Of a DNA stretch of 64,000 nt, positions 24,469-34,356 are shown piece after piece. The notes beneath the pieces are model-generated. The model did no database searches. It had not been told where the DNA came from and was given only the letters and a program-made list of their open reading frames with translations. The stretch comes from Impatiens glandulifera (taxonomy: Eukaryota > Streptophyta > Magnoliopsida > Ericales > Balsaminaceae). Both the position numbers and the translations under genes were made by a program. Positions within the stretch are counted from its first letter, which is position 1. Every line of letters begins with the position of its first letter. The DNA is taken from contig NW_025919385.1 in the NCBI RefSeq assembly GCF_907164915.1, positions 61,000-124,999 on the forward strand, written 5' to 3'.

Positions 24469-25566
24469 ATTTACGCATTCTAATTTATTAAAGTTAGTTT
24501 TGAAAATTTTGAAAGCTTGAAGCTTTATGGCGGATTTTTTATTTTCTTCGATTGAAGGTGGAGAGTGGATCTCTTACCTTCAGAATGACTAAGGAGGAGT
24601 ATTTATAGCATCCCTGAGTCGGTGAAGACTTTTAGTGGATCAAATCAGCCAAAAGAATTAATGATTTTTTGGTTGTTCTTGAGCGAATTTGGCGAAATAA
24701 GGATAAATCATCCCTAAAGTAGTAAAAATGATCACCGAAGTAGGGTTATCATTTGAGATTTTGAATCAGTCGCAAAGATGGACTATAGAGAAAGTTCCAT
24801 CTTTGTAAAATCAAAGATGGGTCTTGATGTTGATCCCTCTAGCGATCGCGATGAAGATGAAGGTGGCGTATGTAACTACGTCGTTTCATACGCGTTTGAG
24901 CGTTCTATTAGCGGTTTGTCCAATGTCGTTGGCATTTGGAAGTTCCGTTAGCGATTCGGCTAATGAGCGTTAGCCGATCTGGTGCCTCGCAGCGCGCGCT
25001 CTTTTTGCTACAATGGGCTACGCGAGCGCACTTTGGATGTTGAATGATAACCCATCGTCCATCCGATACAGGTCCTAAGGTCTATTTTGTTCCAAATTTA
25101 AAAAATTACAAAATTATTTTTGTAATTTTGGAGTCTCTAACCATTTTCTAAAAATTCTGAAAAATTAGAAAATGATTCAAAATATTTTTGGGATATTTTC
25201 ATAAAAAATATTTTGACTAAGGCTGGTTATGATTTATTTTTAAACCCTAATGTCTTCTAAATTGATATTCTTCAGGTATTTTCCTCTCTAATTTTCATCA
25301 GCAACATGTACTAGAATTAAATAATTGTTGTTAAAATTCTTTAAAACTGTAAAACCTACGCATGTCTAGAACTAGGAGAATAATCGGTTAAAATAAAATG
25401 TTATACAACCGATTTTCTAAAACCAAATTTATAAGTAGAAACTGTTTTCAAAATGGATACGAAGGATGAAGCGCGAAATCCTTTTCCCGAGTATCACCGA
25501 ATTACGAACTATAAAGAAACTCTAACTAATACGTTTGTACACATATGCCATTTTTATTGATTTTCA
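24469..25566 (+). repeat. Probable Ty3/Gypsy Tat/Ogre-like LTR remnant, copy A
   Basis: A moderately GC-rich island in AT-rich DNA. Features: GGAGAGTGGATCTCTTACC followed by a TATA-like GTATTTATAG (24599), a late CCCGAGTATCACCGAATTAC block (25486), then TTGGTGACTCTATTTC at 25575, which resembles the TTGGCGACTC-type primer-binding site of Tat/Ogre elements. Ends (TGTTTTCGAG and GATTTTCA) are tentative, and no partner LTR or pol was found. Confidence 0.42.
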
Positions 25567-25589
25567 AAAATCAATTGGTGACTCTATTT

Positions 25590-26060
25590 CAAAAAAGTAA
25601 TCTTTTAAATTAATTATTTTAATTAATTTAAACAAACGAATTTCTAAAAATTTAAATTGTAATTTAATTATCGCAAATCTCCGGATTATTTAAATTTAAA
25701 TTTAAATTAATTGTTTTTAATTTATTTTAAAAACTATTAGGAATTATTTAAAATCCTTTAAAATAATGTTTTATTTTAAAAAGATTTTAACACGCAAACC
25801 GAGGTTAAAATTTTCGAACCTCGAGCTTTAACAGAACAAAGAGTTTTTGGGATTACATATATATAATTATTTATTTATTAAAAAATATATAAAAGATAAT
25901 TAAAAGATAATTATTTTTTTTAAGTTTAATAATTAATCATTCATTTATTATATCATACCCATTAACTTAAGGTCGGGTTTAAATTTAAATGATCAACCCG
26001 AATCATTTTATCTAGCAAAAAGATATAAATCACTCACAACGCTCGACCTGCTAATCCTTG

Positions 26061-26099
<39 letters not shown>

Positions 26100-27486
26100 G
26101 ATTTTACAAATCTTCTAACACCTGTAAACATTTCATAGTTTTCTTCGTTCCTAATGCAATTGTTAACACATCTTTCATTCCACAAGATTTTATCTCTCCT
26201 TTGACCTCCTTTTCTAACAACTCACTATATAATTTATTGATATATAATAAATCAATCCACAAATTCTAATTTTATTTATCCAAGTAATATAGATATTATA
26301 TCAAACTAAATACTTATAATTTTTTCAACAACTTCTACTATCTCTATATTGGTTATATTGTCATATTTGTCCTCACGGGTCAAAGCACTGATCAATTAAC
26401 TTCTTTATTGTTTATTAGCAATTGTTTTTTTCTCACCCTATAATTTCAAAATTGATATGTTTACACACATAAACTGCTTGCTAAAATGGAAAATTATATG
26501 TTTACTATTTCGGTCTCCAAACCAATGTAACCTTTACAGACATTCTGTGATATATTTACAATGTACAGTCCATTAGTACATCTGAAAACAGAGCATCACT
26601 CATTTCATGTCTTGCTTAGTTATTGTACAGTTTTATAAGTGCACTCAACTCGTATAACATTGACATCCCTTATTCAAAAATTTCATAAACGCTTATGAGT
26701 ATTCTGTATAGGTATCATATGTTGTCTCACATATATTAATGGTTTCAAAGTTGTCATAATAATTATCAGTTGGCTCATGTTGACGCTAAAATGTACAATA
26801 TCTTTTCGACAGACTCACTATGCCAAATCCAATTTACATAGTTTTGAATAAAACCATGCCAAACCTTATAAAGATGCACTAAAATGGACTTAATCGGTCC
26901 GTTTCAAAGATTAATACATTTGCAGCAATGACAATACATTAAATTTGGGTCCATATTAGGATTCTATAAACAACCTCTAATGATACATTTGCAGCAATGT
27001 CAATACATTAAAGGAAAGTGTTTTATCAAATAATTAACTGATATTTGATCTTTAGTGATAGTGATATTGTTCAATATGTAGTTGTGCATATAATCTTAAT
27101 TTGGTTATCAGCACAAGAAGAAAAATTATAATTGGGATAAGTTAGATAGGGATTGTCAATTGAATATTTTTTTAATTTCTTATATTTCCCTGATAAGTGT
27201 GGTTTCTTCTCTTTGAGAGAGATAAAATGTTTAAGATATATTCTTCTTTAGTGGGTTTTACATATATGGAAGTTGAATACTATTTCATCGATTTTATCAA
27301 AATTAAAAAGACTATTAAAAAAAAGTGGATCAAAATCCCTAATGGTTAAATTTGGAAAGCTATGTGACCATGAAACGGGTGATTAACCGTTATTACACTG
27401 ACATAAATATGTACCTTTTGAATCTCCAAAATTTGGTCCGACTAGACAGTTTTTCCGAAAATCTAATCCAAAAATTTCCGGTTGGA
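25590..27486. other. AT-rich stretch with an (AT)n microsatellite, no gene seen, copy A
   Basis: Low-complexity A+T-rich DNA with TTAAATTTAAATTTAAATT runs (25690), a pure AT run at 26062-26096 and otherwise unassigned unique sequence at 26100-27480. No frame is convincing. Confidence 0.55.
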
Positions 27487-27593
27487 AATATTACTCTTTC
27501 TCTCCCCGATCTAGACCAAAAATTTAATGAGCTAGGGCTTCTTCTCAGTTAACTTTCCAATCATCAGAGTCGGTGATATCTTTCTCCATCAAC
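27487..27593 (+). repeat. Direct repeat F1 flanking the Copia element, copy A
   Basis: About 107 bp with the core CTCCCCGATCTAGACC and the end GGTGATATCTTTCTCCATCA, matching 31037-31145 at roughly 80-85%. It abuts the Copia LTR. The copy B pair is at 60093-60201 and 63663-63774. Confidence 0.8.
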
Positions 27594-27599
27594 CTACCT

Positions 27600-27868
27600 T
27601 GTTCGTTCTGATTATCAGATCTTCTAAGAATAATTATAAAGAAAGAAAATGTAGGAAAAACTAGGAAGGACAATAATATTTGTTGAAGAGGAAAAGTTAT
27701 AAGAGTCTTAAGTGATATATATCAACATTTATAAACAACCTTTATAAAAGAGTAATTAGCCTAGAAACCCTAAAATAATTATACATACAAGCCCAAACCC
27801 ATTAATAATTTAATAAGCCTTAATTACATAAAAGACAATAAAGACCCACAACTTTTAATTTGCTAACA
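27600..27868 (-). repeat. Copia 3' LTR with internal deletion, copy A
   Basis: Plus-strand ends TGTTCGTTCTG and TTGCTAACA. Matches both ends of 30363-31014 (GGACAATAATATTTGTTGAA against GGACAATAAGATTTGTTGAA) but lacks its middle. Confidence 0.75.
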
Positions 27869-27879
27869 ATCAATGCTTA

Positions 27880-30299
27880 CAATCTCTCTCGTAAACATGA
27901 TTTGGTTTGAGATTCTTCACGCAAAGTAGCTCTTTCTTTTCCACAAATTTGACTCTTGTTAGCGCCTTGGTACTTTTTTCGGATAAAACACCATCCCTTC
28001 GGTACTTTTTTCTTCTGGGTCACCGGCTAGGTCGTAGTTAGTAAAATCAACGAGTTTTTCATCTTCTTGTCCTCTTCTTAACTAAATCTCATACCTCGTT
28101 GTTCCCTTCACATAACGAAGAATGTGTTTTATTGCATATTAGTGTAGAGTGGTAGGTTGTTTCATGTATTGACACACTATGCCAACTGCATAAGAGATAT
28201 TGGGTTGAATGTACATCAAGTACTTGAGACACTCGACTATACGTCTATACTCCTTCAACATTCTTTCTGAGCTACAACTTTTCTTCCATCGGATACTCGC
28301 TCGAGTTGTAATCCTCTATTGCAAACTGTTTCAACACTTTCTTTGCATAAATTTTCTACTTAACATCGATGATATCTTTCTTCTGGTACTTCTTCTCCAT
28401 AGTTTTTCTTGTACACAACCTATTCTTGTGAACATTTTACGAAGCCTAGACTCATCATTCTCTTGTTGAGTCAAATGTTCCATGCCCTTGGCGCTTTATG
28501 TAGTCCTTAGAGAGCCTTGTATAACTTGTACACCTTGTTCTCTTTATTTTTGATGATAAAGCCTTCAGGTTGAGAGACATAGTCTTCTTCTTTGATGTCA
28601 CCAATAAGAAATGTTGATTTGACATTCAAGTGATGGATCTCCCATCCACGATGAGCTGTGATGACAAGAATTAGTCTAAATATTTTATGTTTCGTCACCG
28701 GTGCAAAGATCTCCTCAAAGTCAACGTCTTGCTTCTTCTCATAACTTATTGCTACCAATTTTTCTCTATGCTTGAGGATGTTTCCTTCTCTTTCTCTTTT
28801 CAACTTGAATACCCACTTTAATCCGATGGTCTTGTGACCGGGTGGTAAGTTAGTGAGTTCCCATGTCTTATTCTTCTTGATGGACTCGAGCTCTTTCTTC
28901 ATGGCCACATTCCACGGCTCTTCATGACCTCATTCTTGTGAAATAAAAATTCATCAAGATCCATCTCAACCATTGGTGCATCCGTGTAGACATCTCGTAG
29001 GATTTCGAACTCAACGAATTTTAGTATGACCTTGTTATTGTCATTGCACCACTTCCACTTCTTCCCCTCATCGCACGACATCTCTACACACATGGTTTTC
29101 CCTCAAACTTGATCAAGAAACCCGTGTGCCTTGCTTCCGTCTTCGAACTTCACATTTATTGTGATCTTCTCCTCGAGCTCATTAAGCTTCTCTCGATGGC
29201 TCATCATATGGTTGTTTACTACATTATAAAGGTACCACATGTCGACGTGATTATACTCATCGCCACTTACACAGAGTTTCTCCATGACTTTCTCTTCATT
29301 GAGCAATACTACCTCTTGTTCCTCCTTGGACGGTTCTTTAATGAACTCTTCAAGGTTTGTCTCCTCATCTTCGAGCAAAGAATTCTTCATTTCCTCAAGA
29401 AACATTAATGGTGGCTCCTCGTCATAGAAGCTTGTGAGGTTTTCTTCATAGTAGTGCCTTTTATTGGGGCACTTAGACACATAGTGCCTGTACTTTTGGT
29501 AAACATAACACTTCATTGTGCTTTAGACTTTGTTGGGCTTGGTGTTTTCTTGTTGAAGTGAGCTTTCTACACAACCTATCCCTTGACCTTTCCCTCTTCC
29601 ACGACCTCGGTTATCTCCACCGTTGTCGATGCGACTCGACGATCTAGAAGAAAAATTGGCTTTTCCATTTTTCTTCATTCGTGATATCCATTCATCATGC
29701 CTAAGCAATATGTGCTCCTCCTCCTTGTCTTCGTAGCTGCGAAGTCTCTCCTCGTTAACTTTGAGATGACTGACGATCTCCTCGACGGTCATATTCTTGA
29801 GGCCACCAAATTGCTCGATCACAATAATGATCTGCATGTATGTTTGTGGTACAACTATATGGAACTTTTTGACGAAGGAGATGTTCTCCACCTTCTCTCA
29901 TAAAGAGCGGATATCAGTCACGATGGATGTTAATTTCATGGCGAAATTATCCACTAATTCCCCGTTCTTCATGCGAATTGCCACAAAGTGTGTCTTCAAG
30001 ATTTTCACTTTTTCCTCCTTAACTCTCTCCACTCCAACATGTATCGTCTTTAGCATCTCTCATGCTAGCTTGGAAGAATCCTTCTCGGCCATCTTGAGAA
30101 GGACGTCCTCGGTGAGCGCTTGATAGATGGCGGTGAGAGCCATTTTATCCTTCCATTCGTCAACCTTGCCAAGCATAAAAGCTTCTCACACTCCTTGTGC
30201 TTGTAATTTTACCCGCATCTTTAACGCCCACACTGAGTAGTTGATCTTCGTGAGTAACGGATATGAGAGCGTCATGTTCCCTTCTCTTCCGATCTTCAT
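27880..30299 (-). pseudogene. Copia gag-pol remnant, copy A
   Basis: Starts at ATG 30299. Gag UBN2 region: NYSVWALKMRVKLQAQGV, DKMALTAIYQAL, KNGELVDNFAMKLTSI, and the most open part at 29891-29523 (MTVEEIVSHLKVNEERLRSY, then an RGRGRGKGQG basic tail). Stops interrupt it where the family has Trp (QGV-stop-EAF, SKLA-stop-EML). The zinc knuckle near 29510 reads CYVYQKYRHYVSKC, with its second Cys lost. The protease active site is degenerate (MWYLYNVVNNHM where DTGA/DSGA is expected). RT occupies 28908-28507; RNase H at about 28250-27900 is readable as NISYAVGIVCQYMKQPT, AIKHILRYVKGTTRYEI and LAGDPEEKSTEGMVFY with two stops. No integrase core. Inactive. Confidence 0.82.
28507..28908 (-). CDS. Copia reverse transcriptase N-terminal fragment, open frame, copy A
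   Basis: 134 open codons of the RVT_2 domain: KKNKTWELTNLPPGHKTIGL, KWVFKLKRE, DFEEIFAPVTKHKIFRLIL, an NVKSTFLIGDIKEEDYVSQP block (family DVKTAFLNGDL.E.VYM.QP) and a KVYKLYKAL end. The Asp usually at the DVKTAFL position, one of the RT metal ligands, is Asn here, and the YVDD box region is missing downstream. It is a fragment of a dead element that stayed open by chance. Copy B has several indels over the same stretch. Confidence 0.75.
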   Translation of the reverse strand: MAMKKELESIKKNKTWELTNLPPGHKTIGLKWVFKLKREREGNILKHREKLVAISYEKKQDVDFEEIFAPVTKHKIFRLILVITAHRGWEIHHLNVKSTFLIGDIKEEDYVSQPEGFIIKNKENKVYKLYKAL

Positions 30300-30348
30300 T
30301 GTCGTCGCATCTATGATTAATCTTGTCAACAATATGTTCTTCAAATAG

Positions 30349-30362
30349 GCTCTAATACCAAA
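30349..30362 (-). promoter_or_regulatory. Copia primer-binding site, copy A
   Basis: Minus strand TTGGTATTAGAGCC, the common plant Copia variant complementary to initiator tRNA-Met. The copy B site is at 62975-62988. Confidence 0.85.
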
Positions 30363-31014
30363 TGTTGGTTCAGATTATCGGATCTTCTAAAAATGATAAT
30401 GCATGCTACGAAGGATAAAGTCGACTCTGATACATCAACTATCTATCAACAGACATACTCGCGAAGAAAGCACCTACCCTAGGGGAAGTCAAAGCTGAGA
30501 GAGATGTATGAACAGTCTAACAAGAAAGAGAACAACTCGTTCAGATATTCACGACCAAGAAGTAACTGTTCATATGTTATGTTATGAATATACCACACAA
30601 ATTCACAAAAATACTTAAAAAGGAGGATGGCAAGACAATGTAACGTGGGATCCGCTCAAGGACCTACTAGTTTAGGTAAATATATATTGTGTTCTCCGAT
30701 TGGGGAAGTCATTTTTAGGGTTCGATAAATTCCTACCTCTCTATCTCAGATATGTTTGGATTTTTCAAAACTCCATGGACATGCAGAAATATGAAGAAAA
30801 AAAACATTGAAAAAATTGGAAAGGACAATAAGATTTGTTGAAGATGAAAAGTTTTAAGAGTCTTAAGTGTTATATATAAACATTTATAAACAACACTTAT
30901 AAAGGAGTAAATTATCCTAGAAACCCTAAAATACTTATATATACAAGCCCAAACTCAATAATAATTAAATAAGCCTAAACTCAATAAAGACCCAAAACAT
31001 TCAATTTTCTCACA
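30363..31014 (-). repeat. Copia 5' LTR, copy A
   Basis: 652 bp, TGTTGGTTCAG to TTCTCACA on the plus strand, directly followed on the minus strand by the primer-binding site. Confidence 0.78.
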
Positions 31015-31036
31015 ATTAATGATTGGACTCACACAA

Positions 31037-31145
31037 ATGTTACATTTTCTCACTCCCCGATCTAGACCTAAAATTTTTCTAAGCTAGAGTTTCTTCTTAG
31101 TTAACTTTTTGATCATCGGAGATGGTGATATCTTTCTCCATCAAC
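31037..31145 (+). repeat. Direct repeat F2 flanking the Copia element, copy A
   Basis: Partner of F1, starting about 22 bp beyond the other LTR. Much too long to be a target duplication. Confidence 0.8.
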
Positions 31146-32080
31146 AGACCTCTGCAACTACAATTGTGCGTGCGTAATTTCTCTCTATATATAACATGAT
31201 TCTTTCTTTCTTGGTTTGGAATAAAACAGTTAATAGCTTGTTTGAATGTGTTTTTTTGTATTGATGTTTTTTTAATTTGAGTTATAGAGATAGAGAATGA
31301 TTATATGGAAAAACAAATTAGAAAAAAGGTCCGCCGAGTGGAAACAGTATATCTGCTCGCTTTGGAAAATAGCTGGTTGCAGCCATGTTTAGGGAGGGAA
31401 GGAAGACAAATCCTTCTTTCTCAAAACTCATATTTGAGCTTTCTACCCTTATTTACTTTTAGATTATTTTTATGGTTGATAATCCAATTTGAAAATTGAG
31501 TTATTTATTTTTACAGGTAAAAATAATGTTAATATTTGTCTAATTATGGAAGATGATTTGTGTCTAACTGTTGAATAAAATGAGAGTGTGTTTATTATGC
31601 CACAAGGATGTTGCATTTTTTTATTTGTAGATGACACCTTTAATCAAAAGGAATTCAACTTGCAATAAAAGTTAGACATGATAATTAAAGATATATGATA
31701 GTTAAGACACTAGTTATAAGCTTAGACAAAATTTTAAGGGGTTTCAATCACAATTTACATACTATAATAAATAAATTAAAATTCGGTCATTGTTTGACCA
31801 CGGTTTTCAAAATCTTGAATTCTTTTGAGAAAACTTATAAGTTTAATATTTAAGGGGTTATTATATAATGTTGAGTTGGTTATTTCTTCATTTCAAAATA
31901 AATATGGACATTTTCATTTATATTGGCTTGAATATGTTTACGAGACTCTTATTTGATCAAATATGAAAATATACTATAATGAATAAATAATGAACTTGTA
32001 TTTTATTGGGTAAATGTAATGTAAATAAAAAACAACATTATTGTGTAGTCTTTAGAAATTTTTAATCCTATATTTTAATG
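31146..32080. other. AT-rich spacer at the end of unit A, partly seen only once
   Basis: Positions 31146-31370 recur at the end of the window; 31371-32080 have no second copy here. A 64-codon frame at 31305-31499 has no recognisable product. No repeats or RNA genes seen. Confidence 0.5.
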
Positions 32081-32280
32081 TGTTTAAATTTTGAAGTGGA
32101 AGATGAATTGAAAATACAAATTATTTAAGTTGTTATTCAAACAAATACATATCTCCCTTATATGGAAGTTTCATTACTAACTACAAATAATAAAACTAAC
32201 TAATAATTATTACAACTAATGAGTAGTTTTAGTTACTAACTAATTAACAGTTTCTTAAACAGTTAATTATTATTTTTACA
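32081..32280 (-). repeat. 3' LTR of the Rho-GDI-carrying element
   Basis: On the plus strand it starts TGTTTAAATT and ends TTTTTACA, directly abutting TCCTCCCCTC (the reverse complement of a GAGGGGAGGA polypurine tract). It aligns along its length with 33928-34131, including the shared block around TTGTTATTCAAACAA, but with many substitutions. The exact left end (32079 or 32081) is uncertain. Confidence 0.75.
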
Positions 32281-32843
32281 TCCTCCCCTCAAAGAGAAAC
32301 TTAGTAGAAACAAAGTTTCACCTTGACAAAGCAAGTCGATGAAATATCAAGTTATGATCATGCAGCCATTGTCTTCAGAAAGCTTATTTTTTTTAACTAT
32401 CCAATTTAGACATCCGAGCAAACCAATTCAGCAAACTTAATTTTTTTTAGCTATCCAACATAAACAGTCTATTTTTTCAGCTACCAGTTTTCAACCCTTT
32501 TGCTTTTGTTTTTTTTTCTTTTTAAAGAAGCCAATTTAGCATTTTTTTGGTATTAACGAATCATATCGACAAACCACATTTCTTTTCGGTGATTACAAGA
32601 AAATCATTCTCTACCGCTTGAAAAATATCAAAATCTCATTTGATCCGACAATACCTTCATTTCACCCGCACACATCTTTCTTTCGTCTTTCTCGTTCTCC
32701 GACGAATCTGTCTTATCTGGATGGATTAAACATAGAATGTTCTTTTCTTCTCCATTTTACTTTGAACCTCACAATAGCAGGCTTCCATGGTTCCAACATT
32801 TATAAAGTTGAAGGCTTTGGATGATTTTAGATCCATTATTGGA

Positions 32844-33460
32844 TCACTTTGTCCCACAGTCGAAGGACAGTCTTTCCAAGTAACTCTTGTTATCATCATC
32901 AACAAACTTTGTAAAGTTTTTGCTGAATATGTTCCCTTAAAAATATAACAGATGGGACAATTTCTTCAGGCATCTGATGAGTATAAAGCTCTGCCTACGA
33001 CTAAAGGTTCTCAGTATTTTCTTGGAGTTATCATACTGTATTGATGTACCTAAGACCAAAGATGATATTGTTTCTAACCTGGATGGAGATTCTCATGATG
33101 TAAAGTATACCTTTTTTTATAGTAAACTATAACCCTTTTGGATCAACATTCTTTGGAATTTCAAAAAAGATCAGGCTTATTTAGAGACAGGATCGTAAGG
33201 CTCAAAATCTTCACATCCGGTTCAAAAACCTCTCCCACAGCATCAACATCTACACTCCCGAGGAGCTTTTCTTTCCATTATTTTAAGATTTCATCATCCT
33301 TGTCCTTCTAGAGATGCTCTTTGATGATGTAATTATGCCCCAATTCAAGTCGATCCTCTTCTTTATTCTCGGTTGCATCGCCATCAACATTATGCTTACC
33401 GCGTGAGGACGAGGTTGATTTTGACGCAGTTGCATCAGAATTATTATCATCCAATCCCAT
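32844..33460 (-). pseudogene. Rho GDP-dissociation inhibitor (RhoGDI) processed pseudogene, copy B
   Basis: RhoGDIs hold prenylated ROP/Rac GTPases in their GDP form in the cytosol. The minus-strand reading starts ATGGGATTGGATGATAATAA (MGLDDNNSD) at 33460, followed by an acidic Ser-rich leader (KSTSSSRGKHN) and then, in order, KEHL, KDKDDEIL, KEKLLGSVDVD, EPDVKILSLTILSL, DPKG, MPEE and DDDN, all placed as in plant RhoGDI. About 205 codons are covered against 220-240 in the family, with no introns over the span, which suggests a retrocopy (plant RhoGDI genes are normally intron-containing). In-frame stops and frameshifts, for example after KEHL, make it non-coding. It lies between LTRs and is transcriptionally in the element's sense direction. 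The family call comes from the ordered motifs and I am fairly sure of it. Confidence 0.78.
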
Positions 33461-33689
33461 ATTTGAATCAAATCTTCTTCAAATGGCCAATAATGGTTTG
33501 ATAAATGGCGGAGAGAGTTGGCTGTGATGATTTGGAGCACGATTTAGAGCACCTGAAACCGTTATCAAACGCAAGATTTGAGCAAGAAACGCGCTCTTCT
33601 TCCGCTACTATAAAAAATAAAACTTTAATTCATCCAGAATCTCTTCTTTATTAAGATAATTAGACAAGAATCAATGGAAATTCTATAAC

Positions 33690-33830
33690 ATAGAGGATCA
33701 TTCATTTCTTCAAGAATGTCCAAAGATTCATGGGTCATCCTCTCTAATTCATCAATTTCTTTGTACTTCTGCTTCAGATATCATGAATCCAACTTTATCA
33801 CCTCTTTATCATATTCTTCTTCAATAATAA
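33690..33830 (-). other. Unidentified coding-like fragment in the leader of the Rho-GDI element
   Basis: Between the primer-binding site and the RhoGDI start the minus strand holds a charged, helix-forming reading frame containing KQKYKEIDELERMTHES, ending NDPL and preceded in frame by EEEYDKEVIKLDS and a stop. It resembles a coiled-coil exon rather than random AT-rich DNA. I do not recognise the family. It could be a gag remnant or a second captured host fragment. The same sequence is at about 1130-1270 in copy A. Confidence 0.35.
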
Positions 33831-33915
33831 TAATAATAAAACAAAGTCCTCCAATAGTGAATGTTTCCGTCACTAGTGGAGGCAGCAGAAATTATTCAAG
33901 ATTCTTAACCTTGGA

Positions 33916-33927
33916 GCTCTGAAACCA
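33916..33927 (-). promoter_or_regulatory. Primer-binding site (tRNA-iMet type)
   Basis: Minus strand reads TGGTTTCAGAGC immediately after the LTR end, one base different from the common plant TGGTATCAGAGC complement of initiator tRNA-Met. Confidence 0.75.
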
Positions 33928-34131
33928 TGTTAAAATCTTGAAAAAAAAGATGAATTAAAAAATATAATGTTATTCAAGTTGTTATTCAAACAATGACATA
34001 TTTCCCTTATAGAAATTTCATTACTAACTAACTACAATTAATAGAACAAACTAACCACTATTACAACTAATTTGTAGTTTTAATTACTAACTAATTAACA
34101 ATTTATTAAGTAATTAATTATTATTTTCACA
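33928..34131 (-). repeat. 5' LTR of the Rho-GDI-carrying element
   Basis: 204 bp, plus-strand ends TGTTAAAATC and TTTTCACA. The adjoining primer-binding site on the minus strand, and the PPT next to the partner LTR, fix its identity and orientation. Confidence 0.75.
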
Positions 34132-34356
34132 TACTTGATTGTTTATTCATAACAAAGGAGAAATTAATGAGGTAATTAAATATTTTTTTATTACAATACA
34201 TATGTGAAACATCAGTTTATTATTTAAGATCTAACTTTGCTATTTTTCTACTGTTGCCAAATTCAAATCAAACAAAGTTTCTCAAAATCTATAAATTCAA
34301 CCGAAAACAGAAACAAATGAAAGTGTAAAAAAAATAAAAATATTGATATCAAACAA

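Larger units (their letters stand above)
27600..31014 (-). mobile_element. Decayed Copia retrotransposon, copy A
   Basis: Minus-strand order: 5' LTR 31014-30363, primer-binding site 30362-30349 (TTGGTATTAGAGCC), gag, zinc knuckle and protease remnant, RT, RNase H, 3' LTR 27868-27600. Integrase is absent: only about 200 bp separate the protease remnant from the RT start region. The 3' LTR (269 bp) lacks about 380 bp present in the 5' LTR (652 bp). No 5-bp target duplication is visible. Confidence 0.82.
1..31370 (+). repeat. Copy A of a 32.57-kb direct tandem duplication
   Basis: Every landmark here recurs in the same order and orientation about 32.55-32.63 kb downstream: the minus LTR at 1787 and 34357, the gag start at 7100 and 39656, the mini-Gypsy array at 9432 and 41980, the hAT start at 15372 and 47917, and the Copia LTR at 27600 and 60208. 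The offset drifts through small indels. Positions 1 to about 830 differ from copy B by many substitutions (roughly 7% by eye). Beyond that the copies are nearly identical apart from one-base indels and a few substitution clusters, for example near 23930-23980 and 25370-25480. The left end of the unit lies outside the window. Confidence 0.95.
32081..34131 (-). mobile_element. Small LTR retrotransposon carrying a Rho-GDI retrocopy (complete copy)
   Basis: Read on the minus strand: 5' LTR (34131-33928), primer-binding site (33927-33916), about 0.45 kb of leader-like sequence, a Rho-GDI-like coding remnant (33460-32844), about 0.55 kb of noncoding sequence, a polypurine tract (32290-32281) and a 3' LTR (32280-32081). 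LTRs are about 200 bp with TG/CA ends. No gag, protease, integrase or reverse transcriptase is visible, so it would have been mobilised in trans. The LTRs are clearly diverged. No clean 5-bp target duplication is seen (TAATG on the left, TACTT on the right), consistent with age or with recombination inside the element. Structure is seen directly; transduction of the host transcript is inference. Confidence 0.75.

Noticed and set aside
26100..26215. Minus-strand frame with VLTIALGTK, vaguely like a plant En/Spm-type transposase motif
   Set aside because: One short resemblance, followed by a stop, no neighbouring CACTA ends.
27352..27552. 66-codon plus frame MESYVTMKRV...
   Set aside because: Overlaps the flanking repeat F1, is broken in copy B, and has no recognisable family.
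28209..28469. Plus-strand 86-codon frame opposite the Copia RT/RNase H remnant
   Set aside because: Shadow of the minus-strand pol; the conserved motifs are on the other strand.
31305..31499. 64-codon plus frame MEKQIRKKVRRVE...
   Set aside because: Short, AT-rich and without homologues I recognise.
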